This document shows, piece by piece, positions 47,301 through 55,095 of a stretch of DNA of 64,000 nt (its first letter is position 1; every line of letters starts with the position of its first letter). The notes under the pieces are model-generated. The model saw nothing but the letters and a program-made list of their open reading frames with translations. It did no database searches and was not told the DNA's origin. The stretch comes from Nostoc sp. S4 (GTDB lineage: Bacteria; Cyanobacteriota; Cyanobacteriia; Cyanobacteriales; Nostocaceae), in assembly GCA_029379225.1 (NCBI GenBank), contig JAQYWR010000025.1, positions 1-64,000 of the forward strand. Direction: 5' to 3'. Both the position numbers and the translations under genes were made by a program.

Positions 47301-47523
47301 TCCCCAACTGCAAATCGAAGAATATATAGTATTAGATGTGTTAATTGGTCATGCAGTTCGATTGGCATGGTTAGAACACCATCCCGAACGAGGCGATCGC
47401 TATGATGAAGATAAGGCCAATGCGTGGCGATCGTTTTACAACACCTCACCTAGAGATTGTGCCAGCTATATCCTCAAAGCGTTCCGTTTCTTAACAAAAT
47501 TTGGCGAGGTCAGTGTAGCTTAA
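44311..47523 (+). CDS. GH15 / phosphorylase-kinase-alpha-like protein
   Basis: The 1070-residue cytosolic protein has the N-terminal (alpha/alpha)6 glucoamylase-like domain seen in GH15 and in the alpha/beta regulatory chains of eukaryotic phosphorylase kinase: ARQNPITGLLPASTA (24-38), DYTDAWVRDNVYSILAVWGL (44-63), IWERGNKINRGNAELNASS (184-202), then a long C-terminal regulatory-type half. No signal peptide is present. It could bind or trim glycogen-type glucans, but catalytic activity is unproven for this family. The start ATG at 44311 gives a full-length match. Confidence 0.85.
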   Translation: MRTSTELLTRLEYYYQQIKTIILARQNPITGLLPASTAITAHGDYTDAWVRDNVYSILAVWGLALAYRKIDDHEGHTYELEHSVIKLMRGLLFAMMRQAHKVETFKHAQSLLNGLHAKYNTTTGDIVVGDDEWGHLQLDATSLFLLMLAQMTATGLQIIYTIDEVNFVQNLVYYIGRAYRTPDYGIWERGNKINRGNAELNASSVGMAKAALEALDGLDLFGVRGSQASVIHVLPDEIARARITLESLLPRESGSKEIDAALLSIISYPAFAVEDSQLCDRTLNDIINKLAGKYGCKRFLRDGHQTVLEDSHRLHYEPWELKQFEHIECEWPLFFTYLVLDGLFRSNQEQVKKYQELLSSLLIEQNGLYLLPELYYVPSQNVDAEKLTPQTQPRLPNENIPLVWAQSLYLLCQMLSEKLIAVGDIDPLGRHLRVGNQREVLVQIALLAEDEDLQTKLKVHGIEAQTPTQLEPIQVRNAGELSAIYTKIGQNKKLGLTGRPVRRLRSLTTSRIFRIRNQTIVFLPSFLDSQQFYLTLDYHFLLDQIRSELAYIQKYWSDLGRPTLTLMLTHTMLEIGSQVLLELMQELKDGICNGVRVKLGRLNQLMLTAGIQRIDFLEDAEFSLSPVKNAGLRCYYLGYHPEKNWRLGHTQEFQMEYETNLGLLLSYLRSSENLYEQIELLQTLTRLQGIEFDTGYGGPGYAVTVADLLDEVYTKAGDLGIWAVVRRAAGLRQMVDISLSDAVTSILVQGKQIAVGKAYSEASLITVPMSHDEIVDKINHFCREDISDRVLTQEILIYLGILIKSEPQLFQGLLTLRVGYLILLITTELTRELDVTQDEAYDYLMQLSPFEVKMRLRQVLTGYTGISNLLRQQESLHVKQKESDIAWVVLPTISEEIQVPPSGWRRFRQGEGATGRVPKGFFVQIWLLMQHCKGLVIGDKLERRNRLDSELMLSEMTAGERNFALLVEHLLNKIEAPEYRQVNIEALIELAAIAANNPQLQIEEYIVLDVLIGHAVRLAWLEHHPERGDRYDEDKANAWRSFYNTSPRDCASYILKAFRFLTKFGEVSVA

Positions 47524-47685
47524 TCAACATAGATTTATGTTGCCTGACACCATGTTCCCGAATCTAGTTTACATATCTTATTTACCTACTAATCCGTTAA
47601 CCAAAAAATATCCCCTACTTCAGAAGCGTGGTTGCCAGCAGACGCTAAAAGCAGGGGTTTGTGAAATTTTATTTGGTTGTAAAAA

Positions 47686-48000
47686 CTACTTGATAGAGAC
47701 AGCATCAACATCAATGGTGCTTGCAGTGGAGGTAGAACCCTCTGGTGTATTGCCTGCTTCGGTACTTAAATCACCTTTACGAGCTTTCCAGCCTTCAATC
47801 ACTAACCCAGACACCTCACTAACTAACAAAGTCAAAAGAAAAACATCATCAATCTGTCCGACAATGGGGAAAATGTCTGGCAGCAAATCAATTGGGCTGG
47901 CCAAATAAACTAATGTTCCTAAAATTACCCACCAACGGTACTTGGGGTTACGAAGCGAATTGCGATACCAGGTATAAATCGATTGAATTGAAAATTTCAT
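47686..48000 (-). CDS. YkvA family (DUF1232) membrane protein
   Basis: The 104-residue protein has the hallmark LASPIDLLPDIFPIVGQIDD (33-52) with the flanking YRNSLRNPKYRWW start and a second hydrophobic helix VFLLTLLVSEVSGLVI. The family is a small membrane protein of unknown function. It has a Ser/Thr-rich tail of about 30 residues (EAGNTPEGSTSTASTI). It is convergent with the preceding glycosidase-like gene. Confidence 0.9.
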   Translation of the reverse strand: MKFSIQSIYTWYRNSLRNPKYRWWVILGTLVYLASPIDLLPDIFPIVGQIDDVFLLTLLVSEVSGLVIEGWKARKGDLSTEAGNTPEGSTSTASTIDVDAVSIK

Positions 48001-48321
48001 GTTTTGAACCTCCAGTTATCTTTAATTTTGACAAATTATCTTTTAAACTTCTGGTGGGAATAACCGTCCCAGTTAGTCTGGAAGACGCTACCAATCTTAA
48101 GGAAAGCGGACAGTAGAGAGTACTGTGTGACGAGTTAGGAGTCTGGAGTTAGAAATTCTCTCCTCTGCCCCTCAAGCCTATTTCCCTATCTCCAGTCCCT
48201 TTGATTACATAACATAACTATGCTGTAATTTGGCTCGCGATTACGGTAGTTGTGCATTAATCTCTAAAATTAATAATGCTTGGGATAGTTGCTTTAGTTA
48301 TGGAGGGAGGAAACTTAAACA
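48001..48321. other. Divergent intergenic region upstream of exbB
   Basis: A 321-base stretch with a GAGTTAGGAGTCTGGAGTTAG heptamer repeat near 48131-48151. The exbB ribosome site GGAGGGAGG lies at 48302-48310. Confidence 0.5.
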
Positions 48322-49050
48322 GTGGATATTTTAGATTTGTTTTACAAGGGCGGGCCAGCGATGTGGCCAATGCTTGTTCTATCGATTCTGTCTTTGAGTG
48401 TGATTTTTGAGCGTTTGTGGTTCTGGTTGCGAATTTTCTCTCAAGAAAAGCAAATAGTCGATCGCGTCTTAGATGCTGCTCATGATGATTGGCAAGTCGC
48501 TGGAGATATTGCCAGACAAGCAAGCGATCAGCCTGTGGGGCGTTTTCTCTATGCGCCGTTACACTTAGGTAAAAGTGATACGGAAACCTTTCGCCTAGCA
48601 CTGGAGTCCACAGCCGAAGATGAATTGGCGGGAATGCGGCGAGGTGAAAAACTTTTAGAAGCAGTAATTGCCCTCGCCCCCCTGCTGGGATTATTGGGTA
48701 CTGTTTTGGGTTTAATTCATTCTCTGCGCTCAATTCGCATTGGCGATTTGGGAACTGAATCTACAGCTGGGGTGACTACTGGTATTGGTGAATCTTTAAT
48801 TAGTACGGCAACCGGGCTAATAGTTGCCATCATTAGTTTGGCATTTTATCGACTGTTTCAAGGTTTTGTAGTCAATCAAGTCAAAGTTTTTCGTAAAGCA
48901 GGGAATGAGTTGGAATTACTATATCGCCAGTCTCCGCCTGATTTTAGTAATACGACATCACCAATTGTGCGGGAAAATTTTACTCCACCCCGCAAGCAAG
49001 GGAAAAGTAGGTTTTCTGCGCCTCCTCAGCCCCCAAATACACCTGAGTAA
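48322..49050 (+). CDS. MotA/TolQ/ExbB proton-channel family protein
   Basis: A GTG start at 48322 follows GGAGGGAGGAAAC. The 242-residue protein has a first transmembrane helix [20 protein letters not shown] (15-34), a cytosolic loop, and the paired helices [18 protein letters not shown] and [15 protein letters not shown] characteristic of ExbB/TolQ. With ExbD (42 bases downstream) it makes a proton-driven motor energising outer-membrane transport or envelope function. No TonB or TolA is adjacent, so the partner must lie elsewhere. The C-terminal tail is Pro-rich. Confidence 0.92.
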   Translation: MDILDLFYKGGPAMWPMLVLSILSLSVIFERLWFWLRIFSQEKQIVDRVLDAAHDDWQVAGDIARQASDQPVGRFLYAPLHLGKSDTETFRLALESTAEDELAGMRRGEKLLEAVIALAPLLGLLGTVLGLIHSLRSIRIGDLGTESTAGVTTGIGESLISTATGLIVAIISLAFYRLFQGFVVNQVKVFRKAGNELELLYRQSPPDFSNTTSPIVRENFTPPRKQGKSRFSAPPQPPNTPE

Positions 49051-49091
49051 TAGTCAAAAATTTAACCCCAAACCAGGTTTGAGAGTGAGAT

Positions 49092-49772
49092 ATGAAAGTT
49101 AATCTACATACTCCAATTGAAGAAATCCAAGTTCAAATCATTCCTTTAATTGATGTTGTTTTTTGTATTCTGACGTTTTTTTTGTTAGCGGCACTGCAAT
49201 TTACGCGCCAACAGGCAATAAATGTTGATTTACCGAAAGCCAGCACCAGTACGCTATCTGGGATAAACTCACAAACTGGCAGTGTAATTGTAACTATCGA
49301 TGCCGTAGGCAATACTTACATCGAAAAACTGCCTGTAAAACGCGAAGATTTGGCACAAAGGTTAAAACAGGAACTCCAAGCAAAGCCTGGTGCGATTCTA
49401 GTGCTGAATGCTTCACGTACAGCAACTTACAATGATGTGATTGAGACATTAGACTTGCTGCGCCAAGTAGGAGGCGATCGCGTTTCTTTGGGAATTATTC
49501 CCGGCTCATCTCAATCGCTGACAAACTCACTCAATCAGCCTTCTGTGCCTTCTTTCCCAATCAATCCTGGTGAAGCACCAGTTCCAGGCGTTAACCCCGA
49601 AGGCAGTCTTACCCCCAGATTTCCTTTAGCGCCTAATTCCGTACCCTTGCCGAGGGTAACTGGTCAACCTCCAACTGGGCAAGGCATCAGTCCTCTCAAT
49701 CCTGGTATTTCCAACCCACCAACATTCTCAACGCCTGTAGCACCTAAAAGCCAATCTACTCCTAAAAGGTAA
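49092..49772 (+). CDS. ExbD/TolR biopolymer transport protein
   Basis: The 226-residue protein has a single N-terminal transmembrane helix with the proton-path Asp in IIPLIDVVFCILTFFLL (17-33), the periplasmic TolR fold (SVIVTIDAVGNTYIE, PGAILVLNASRTATYNDVIE) and an unusually long Pro/Ser-rich tail from about residue 145 to 226 (PSVPSFPINPGEAPVPGV). It is translated with ExbB. The tail is longer than in classic ExbD, perhaps to span or bind the peptidoglycan. Confidence 0.9.
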   Translation: MKVNLHTPIEEIQVQIIPLIDVVFCILTFFLLAALQFTRQQAINVDLPKASTSTLSGINSQTGSVIVTIDAVGNTYIEKLPVKREDLAQRLKQELQAKPGAILVLNASRTATYNDVIETLDLLRQVGGDRVSLGIIPGSSQSLTNSLNQPSVPSFPINPGEAPVPGVNPEGSLTPRFPLAPNSVPLPRVTGQPPTGQGISPLNPGISNPPTFSTPVAPKSQSTPKR

Positions 49773-49789
49773 GATGAGGTGACAGATGA

Positions 49790-49858
49790 GGGAGTAAGGG
49801 GAGATAAGGGAGATAAGCAGAAAAATAGTTCTTTATTTCCCTTATCTCCCCTACTCCC
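49790..49858 (+). terminator. Terminator after exbBD from heptamer repeats
   Basis: GGGAGTAAGGGGAGATAAGG and two more bases (49790-49811) pair with 49838-49858 with a single bulged base, giving a stem of about 21 bp just past the exbD stop. The arms are made of GGAGATAAG-type heptamers. Confidence 0.85.
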
Positions 49859-50015
49859 CTTTGCAGCTTTTTCCCAAACCTAAAAATATCTAGAATAAAA
49901 TTCGGCTAGAGAAAAAAATTCTGTTAATTTACAAATAATTGGTTGAGTTTAAAAGATTTTCCCATAGATATGCTAATTTACCACCAATTGCCATTCACGT
50001 TTCAGGGGTTGTGGC

Positions 50016-50378
50016 ATGAATCTTGTAACGCTTTTAATTGTTTGGATAGTAACAGCTATCAGTTTGTTAATAATTAGTAAATTGCCTTTAGGAGTTGAAA
50101 TTGACACTCCAGGTAAAGCCTTCTTTTCCGCAGCAGTACTTGGGATTGTGACAGCAATAGTCCGACCACTTTTAAGACTTATTTTCGCAGTCCCAAATTT
50201 ACTCACGTTCGACTTATTATCCAGCATTTTCACATTTATAATTGCTGTAGCTTGTTTCAGTATTGCTGCTTGGTTAGTCGAAGGTTTTCGCTTGCGTTAC
50301 GGTATTTGGAGTGCTGTTCTTGGAGCATTTGCGCTGACTTTGATTAACAGCTTAATCTATCAAATACTGGGTGTATAA
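50016..50378 (+). CDS. PF04020-type four-helix membrane protein (second copy)
   Basis: The 120-residue protein has four helices (2-22, 32-55, 63-87, 98-117) and the family pattern GIVTAIVRPLLRLIFAVPNLLTF (43-65), equivalent to the 26270-26668 protein. It shares the LTLIN-type helix 4 ending. Annotated holin function is not supported by neighbours. It is convergent with thf1. Confidence 0.85.
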   Translation: MNLVTLLIVWIVTAISLLIISKLPLGVEIDTPGKAFFSAAVLGIVTAIVRPLLRLIFAVPNLLTFDLLSSIFTFIIAVACFSIAAWLVEGFRLRYGIWSAVLGAFALTLINSLIYQILGV

Positions 50379-50395
50379 AATTAAAATTCAGGAGT

Positions 50396-50445
50396 TATGA
50401 GTGAGGAGTGAGGAGTTATTGATAATTCCTAATTCCTCACTCATA
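50396..50445. terminator. Bidirectional terminator between convergent genes
   Basis: TATGAGTGAGGA (50396-50407) pairs exactly with TCCTCACTCATA (50434-50445). The centre GAGGAGTTATTGATAATTCC gives additional pairing. It lies between the PF04020 gene and thf1. Confidence 0.8.
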
Positions 50446-50446
50446 A

Positions 50447-51154
50447 TTATTCATTAGAAGTTGGAGGAGCGACTGGAGTAGTTGATTGTTGTTTACGTTG
50501 TTCGCGTTTTTTACGATCGGCTGAGAGCATATCTGCCATCACTACCAGTGCTTGTGCCATCTTATCTAAGTTAGAACGATACAGTTCCAAATCCTTGCTA
50601 AATTTTTCTTCAGACAAGTGCAAGCCGGCTGCGATCGCTTTGAGTGCTTGAGTGAGTTGCTTTTGGTCTTTGACTAATTCGGGATCTGACAATTCCAATA
50701 ATGAAAATATCCCAATTGCAAACAAACGGTTGTATTTAAAGTTAGAATTGCTGGCGATCGCTTGCAATTGTGCTTGCAAATCAGCATCTCGGTCTAAATT
50801 AGTCGTTTGGCTCAGCCACGCAATTAAATCTTTAACTGGCAAATTTTCAGCTACAGAGCGCAATCTTTGGGCATCCTGTTGGTAGCGTTGCGGGTCTTGT
50901 TCTATAGCTTGACATAAGGCGTTAAAAATTGATTCTCGATCCCGTTCTGGTTGATAGCCTTCCATGAAGCGGTCAAAAGTAGTGACGACACCCAAGGCAT
51001 AAATTGGATTGTAGCTAAAATCAATATTTACTGACAGTAGATGCATTTCCACCATCAACTCTTCTACTACCCGACGATAAATAGTGTTGATCGGACGGGT
51101 ATGCAAATTGTAGAAAGTTCGCTTTGTATCAGAGACAGTACGGACGTTATTCAC
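50447..51154 (-). CDS. thf1: Thylakoid formation protein 1 / Psb29
   Basis: The 235-residue protein starts with the conserved VSDTKRTFYNLHTRPINTIYRRVVEE-type region (7-31) and contains FSYNPIYALG and FDRFMEGYQPE, then a C-terminal coiled coil with DMLSADRKKREQRKQQ. It works with FtsH in photosystem II repair and thylakoid maintenance. The tail is Pro/Thr-rich. The start at 51154 leaves a normal upstream region facing cpcT. Confidence 0.95.
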   Translation of the reverse strand: MNNVRTVSDTKRTFYNLHTRPINTIYRRVVEELMVEMHLLSVNIDFSYNPIYALGVVTTFDRFMEGYQPERDRESIFNALCQAIEQDPQRYQQDAQRLRSVAENLPVKDLIAWLSQTTNLDRDADLQAQLQAIASNSNFKYNRLFAIGIFSLLELSDPELVKDQKQLTQALKAIAAGLHLSEEKFSKDLELYRSNLDKMAQALVVMADMLSADRKKREQRKQQSTTPVAPPTSNE

Positions 51155-51359
51155 AAAGAAAATATTAAGGGCGACGTATTTTTATTTTCCCGCTTAAAGG
51201 CTACTTTGCCAAGTTTGGGTTTTGGCCGATGACGGTTTCATTTACAATATAAACAAATAAAAAGTAGTTTGGAAGTTAGTAGGTACAGGGGTTAAGAACT
51301 CTCTCCCCGAAAAAAACTAACCAAAAATTATCACCTTTAATAATTTATCGATCCGATTT

Positions 51360-51956
51360 ATGAGCTTCTCGCCACAGTTAACTGCTTTAGGTGAGTATTT
51401 AGCTGGTGAATTTGATAATCGGGAACAAGCCATCGGAGAACCAGTTTGGTATGTCCACCTGCGCCTGTGGCAAAGACCAGTTAACTTATTCCCAGAAGAT
51501 AGCATTACCCTGTTTGCCGAACAGGCTAATATTATTAACTTAGACCGACCTTACCGCCAGCGAATTATGCGGTTGCGCCAGGGAAGCGATTCTCATGCAC
51601 CCCTGCAAGTGCAATATTATATGCCTAAAAATCCAGAAGCATTAGAAGGCGCAGGTGATAATTCTGCCCTACTGAATACACTCTCACCCAATCAATTAGA
51701 TTTACTACCAGGTTGTATCCTCACAGTTAATTATGAAACACTAGCTGGCGATCGCTATAAGTTTACCGCTACCCCACTACCAGAAACTCGTTGCAGCTTT
51801 ACTTATTTGGGCAATACTATTCAAGTTTCCTTAGGGTTTGAAGCCACAGCAGCAGAATTTAAAAGCTACGACAAAGGAATCGATCCTGCAACTGGACGAG
51901 CAACTTGGGGAGCAATTCTCGGGCCTTATTGTTACACCAAGAGAAATCAGTATTGA
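51360..51956 (+). CDS. cpcT: CpcT-type phycobiliprotein chromophore lyase
   Basis: Attaches phycocyanobilin to Cys-155 (153) of the phycocyanin or phycoerythrocyanin beta subunit. The 198-residue protein has the CpcT/CpeT pattern FDNREQAIGEPVWYVHLRLW (18-37), SITLFAEQANIINLDRPYRQR (48-68) and the late SLGFEATAAEFKSYDKGIDP and GPYCYTKR motifs. The beta-barrel fold of this family binds the bilin. A CpcS/CpeT paralogue cannot be excluded but length and motifs favour CpcT. Confidence 0.9.
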   Translation: MSFSPQLTALGEYLAGEFDNREQAIGEPVWYVHLRLWQRPVNLFPEDSITLFAEQANIINLDRPYRQRIMRLRQGSDSHAPLQVQYYMPKNPEALEGAGDNSALLNTLSPNQLDLLPGCILTVNYETLAGDRYKFTATPLPETRCSFTYLGNTIQVSLGFEATAAEFKSYDKGIDPATGRATWGAILGPYCYTKRNQY

Positions 51957-52026
51957 GTAAGAGCGAGTTATGAGTTATGAGTTATGAATTAATTTCTCAC
52001 TCCTGACTCTTAACTCCTAACTCTTT
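51957..52026. terminator. Heptamer fold-back between cpcT and the STAS gene
   Basis: GAGCGAGTTATGAGTTATGA (from 51961) and the opposing CACTCCTGACTCTTAACTCC (51989-52008) pair imperfectly. It separates convergent genes and probably terminates both. Confidence 0.65.
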
Positions 52027-52028
52027 TC

Positions 52029-52397
52029 TTAGCTAGCAATACTACGAGGTACACCTTCTAAAGCTTCCTCTTCAGTTTCAAAGATTTCAAACACAGTATC
52101 CATCATCGTCACTTCAAACACGAGTTTGGCTTCTGGATGTACATTGCAAATGCGGAAACTACCCTTGACTTTATCTGCATCACGCATTCCAGCTACCAAA
52201 GACGTGAGACCAGAACTATCAATAAAATTAACCTGTCCCAGATTTACAACCACATGACGACTGAGTTTGGAAATACACTCCTGTAACTTTAGGCGAAATT
52301 GCCAAGCAGTCGTAATGTCTAAGCGACCAGCTGGTGTCAAGACAATAACGGTATTTCCATCTTGGGTTGTATAAGTTTTTTGATCTATTTGAATCAC
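52029..52397 (-). CDS. STAS domain anti-sigma-factor antagonist
   Basis: The 122-residue protein has the STAS core VIVLTPAGRLDITTAWQFRL (17-36) and the phospho-acceptor loop NFIDSSGLTSLV (57-68) with Ser61/Ser62. Such proteins switch partner regulators by phosphorylation from a HATPase kinase. No kinase or phosphatase gene is adjacent, so the partner is unknown. It is cytosolic. Confidence 0.9.
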   Translation of the reverse strand: MIQIDQKTYTTQDGNTVIVLTPAGRLDITTAWQFRLKLQECISKLSRHVVVNLGQVNFIDSSGLTSLVAGMRDADKVKGSFRICNVHPEAKLVFEVTMMDTVFEIFETEEEALEGVPRSIAS

Positions 52398-52706
52398 TAA
52401 AGCCCTCCCCGTGGCATTTATCTTAAATTAACTAGCTACAGAACTGTTATAATGCTGCGACTTGAAATTAACAAGCTACAGCTAAAATTGTCACTTTTAT
52501 ATGCTAAGTGCTTACCTTTAGTAGTTTAACTCACCAAAACAGTGCTGAGTAGCAATTTTCAATTGGGAATGGGGAGTGGGGGGCACAGGTCTATGGCAAG
52601 AACCCCTAACACTCTAAGGGGGAGGCTTCAGGGGCTTCAGGTGCAGACGAGAATAATTGATAACCAGTCCCCAGTCCCCATTACCCCATGCCTAGTTTTC
52701 AAGTCC
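52398..52706. other. Intergenic region with GGGGAGTGGG repeats
   Basis: Between the STAS promoter region and the hemF 3' end. GGGAATGGGGAGTGGGGGGC (about 52565-52584) and CCAGTCCCCAGTCCCCATT (about 52663-52681) are complementary heptamer arrays that can fold and terminate hemF. Confidence 0.6.
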
Positions 52707-53750
52707 CTATTGAGCTGCTGTCCAATTGACCCAATCTTGAGGTTTTAAGAAGGTTTCATATAACTCCGCTTCTTGGGAATTGGGTTCTGGCTGATAGCCG
52801 TATTCCCAGCGCACCAAGGGTGGTAGGGACATAAGAATTGATTCGGTGCGTCCGTTGGTTTGCAGACCAAAAATAGTGCCTCGGTCGTAAACCAAGTTAA
52901 ATTCTACATATCGTCCCCGGCGATAGAGTTGAAAATTTCGTTGGCGATCGCCATACTCAATCCCATGTCGCCGTTCTACAATTGGCACGTAAGCTGGTAA
53001 AAATGCTCGACCACAGTCTTGCACAAAGGCAAATAAATCTTCCCAATTACGGGGCGCTAGTTCTCCCACCTTGTTGCTATAATTAGCTGCTTCTCCATTG
53101 GGATCTGGGCCACGATATAAACCACCTTGACCATCTTGGTAATCAAAAAACAAACCGCCGACGCCTCTTGTTTCACCGCGATGTTTCAGGTAGAAGTATT
53201 CGTCACACCAGCGCTTAAATGCTGGGTAATACTCTGGATGATGTTTGTCGCAAGCTTGTTTTAAAGTTTTATGTAAATGTGTTGCATCTTCGGCAAACGG
53301 GTAATAAGGTGTCAAGTCCAGACCACCGCCAAACCACCACACTGGCCCAGCTTCAAAGTAGCGATAGTTGAGATGGACTGTAGGCACGTAAGGATTACGT
53401 GGGTGTAACACCATTGAAGTACCCGTGGCATAAAAGCCGTGCCCTGCCCCTTCAGGGCGTTGAGCTAAAATTGATGGCGGTAAATGAGAACCCCAAACTT
53501 CAGAAAAATTTACCCCACCTTGTTCAAATATTGCACCATCGCGCAGCACGCGCGATCGCCCTCCACCCCCTTCTGGGCGTTCCCAACTATCTTCATCAAA
53601 CTTACCCACACCATCTAGTTTTGTTAAAGCTTGCGTAATCTCGTCTTGCAGCTGTTTCATAAACTGACTAACCCTAGTCTGAGCGTCAGTCGCCGGCAAA
53701 GACTTGGATGAATCTATTGGTAGAGTTGGTGTTTGTGAGTCAATCAACAT
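52707..53750 (-). CDS. hemF: Oxygen-dependent coproporphyrinogen III oxidase
   Basis: Oxidative decarboxylation of coproporphyrinogen III to protoporphyrinogen IX in heme and chlorophyll synthesis. The 347-residue protein has the signatures [21 protein letters not shown] (split; about 106-126), [25 protein letters not shown] and the C-terminal [20 protein letters not shown] region. It is cytosolic or membrane-associated. The N-terminal 25 residues are low-complexity and probably dispensable. Confidence 0.95.
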   Translation of the reverse strand: MLIDSQTPTLPIDSSKSLPATDAQTRVSQFMKQLQDEITQALTKLDGVGKFDEDSWERPEGGGGRSRVLRDGAIFEQGGVNFSEVWGSHLPPSILAQRPEGAGHGFYATGTSMVLHPRNPYVPTVHLNYRYFEAGPVWWFGGGLDLTPYYPFAEDATHLHKTLKQACDKHHPEYYPAFKRWCDEYFYLKHRGETRGVGGLFFDYQDGQGGLYRGPDPNGEAANYSNKVGELAPRNWEDLFAFVQDCGRAFLPAYVPIVERRHGIEYGDRQRNFQLYRRGRYVEFNLVYDRGTIFGLQTNGRTESILMSLPPLVRWEYGYQPEPNSQEAELYETFLKPQDWVNWTAAQ

Positions 53751-54199
53751 AGATTTTTGAACCTAAATTACAATTTCCAGAAAGCCACAAATTTCTCATC
53801 TTAAAATTTGGGGAAACACGCACCAGCAATCAAGCTCGACTTGTCCAACCTGCTTTTTTCTGAATGGTCAAGCATTTTTAGGATTGATGGGCATCACTAG
53901 AGTTATTTTCCCTCAAATGCGTATAAGCTTTTATATTGACTGAGTTTATTTGAAATTGTTAATGAAATTTTTAATGGAATATTCTGGTATAAACACTAAA
54001 ATTTAGTCTTAACCTGAGGTATCAGGGGTTTGACTCGTCTGCGGAAAACTTCTGCGCCATATTTGTAATTTGGCGGTTAGCATCTGCACCGAATATACCC
54101 TTGCTATGCTCAAAGCAATTTTGAGAAAGTTTTGAACTAGGGCTAAACGTGGTTGCCCAAAGTACCAGAAAGTGTCTAGCGAGGACGAGGATTAGGAAA
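53751..54199. other. Divergent intergenic region
   Basis: A 449-base region between hemF and the START-like gene. No repeat or operator was recognised. The minus frame at 54022-54363 is a shadow. Confidence 0.4.
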
Positions 54200-54724
54200 A
54201 TGCAAGGTTGGTCATCCAAATTCATCCACCGCAAACGTCGTCGGTTTTGCGCTTCTCTGGTGCGGACGTATCGAGAGATTACTTCTGCTTCTGTAGATGA
54301 ATTGTGGCAAAAAGTGGTTGACTTAACAGATGTTTCCTGGCATCCACTGCTTAAAAGTACCAATGTGCCCTACGGATTAGTACCCAAACCAGGATTAATT
54401 TTTCAGGCTGTAACACGCTTTTCGCCGATTCCAATCCGGATTTTCGTGGAACGCGTTAATCCTAGAGAGTTGCTAAGTATTCGAGTCATGGCAATTCCTG
54501 GGATAGAAGAACGGGTAACTTACCAAGTAGAATCGACGGTTTGCGGTACTTGTTTATCTTATTCTGTAACACTACGCGGTTGGTTGTCACCCCTAATCTG
54601 GTCTTTATCTCGTCCTTATGTAGACCGCGTTGCCCGCTCTTTAATTGAAGCAGTAGAAAAGACGACATTACCAGCAGTATCAACTAAGAAAAAATCCCTT
54701 AATGATAGTTGTTTTGATTTTTAG
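54200..54724 (+). CDS. SRPBCC / START-like lipid-binding fold protein
   Basis: The ATG at 54200 (MQGWSSKFIHRKRRRFCASL) is chosen over one 17 codons earlier because GAGGATTAGGA precedes it. The 174-residue product has the fold's pattern: TYREITSASVDELWQKVVDLTDVSWHP (split near 23-50), SIRVMAIPGIEERVTYQV and a long C-terminal helix DRVARSLIEAVEKT. The hydrophobic cavity of such proteins binds lipids or cyclic compounds. The basic N-terminus is unusual. Function is unknown. Confidence 0.7.
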   Translation: MQGWSSKFIHRKRRRFCASLVRTYREITSASVDELWQKVVDLTDVSWHPLLKSTNVPYGLVPKPGLIFQAVTRFSPIPIRIFVERVNPRELLSIRVMAIPGIEERVTYQVESTVCGTCLSYSVTLRGWLSPLIWSLSRPYVDRVARSLIEAVEKTTLPAVSTKKKSLNDSCFDF

Positions 54725-54726
54725 AG

Positions 54727-54872
54727 ACTGGGGACTAGGGGCTGGGAAGATAGAAAAATCAAAAAATAACTCTTAACTCCTGACTCACCAATTACCACCA
54801 GGCAATCAGCACGGGAGCATCCCCATTACCCCTTATCCCCAGCCCCACCTTCCCCAATCCCTAGTCCCCAGT
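54727..54872. repeat. Fold-back heptamer repeat after the START-like gene
   Basis: ACTGGGGACTAGGG (54727-54740) is the perfect reverse complement of CCCTAGTCCCCAGT (54859-54872). The 118-base interior contains related TAACTCCTGACTC units. It follows the stop codon by two bases, so it probably ends the transcript. The rest of the gap to 55095 shows no gene. Confidence 0.8.
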
Positions 54873-55095
54873 ACTAATCCCTAAAGAAAGTTAAGATTCT
54901 ATTAGGTGATAATCCAATTTCCTAAGTTTTATTACGACAGTAATAGTGAAAATACTAATCTGCTCTTGCTTTTATTTGCATCCAGTTAATAGCTAAGATG
55001 CTGACTAAGATTGTATTTCTTCATTTTCAACAGAAGTCAGGAGCTTCTGCCTTCCTTAAATCAAAACTTCGGTAAATTTGGAATTTTGAATTTTT

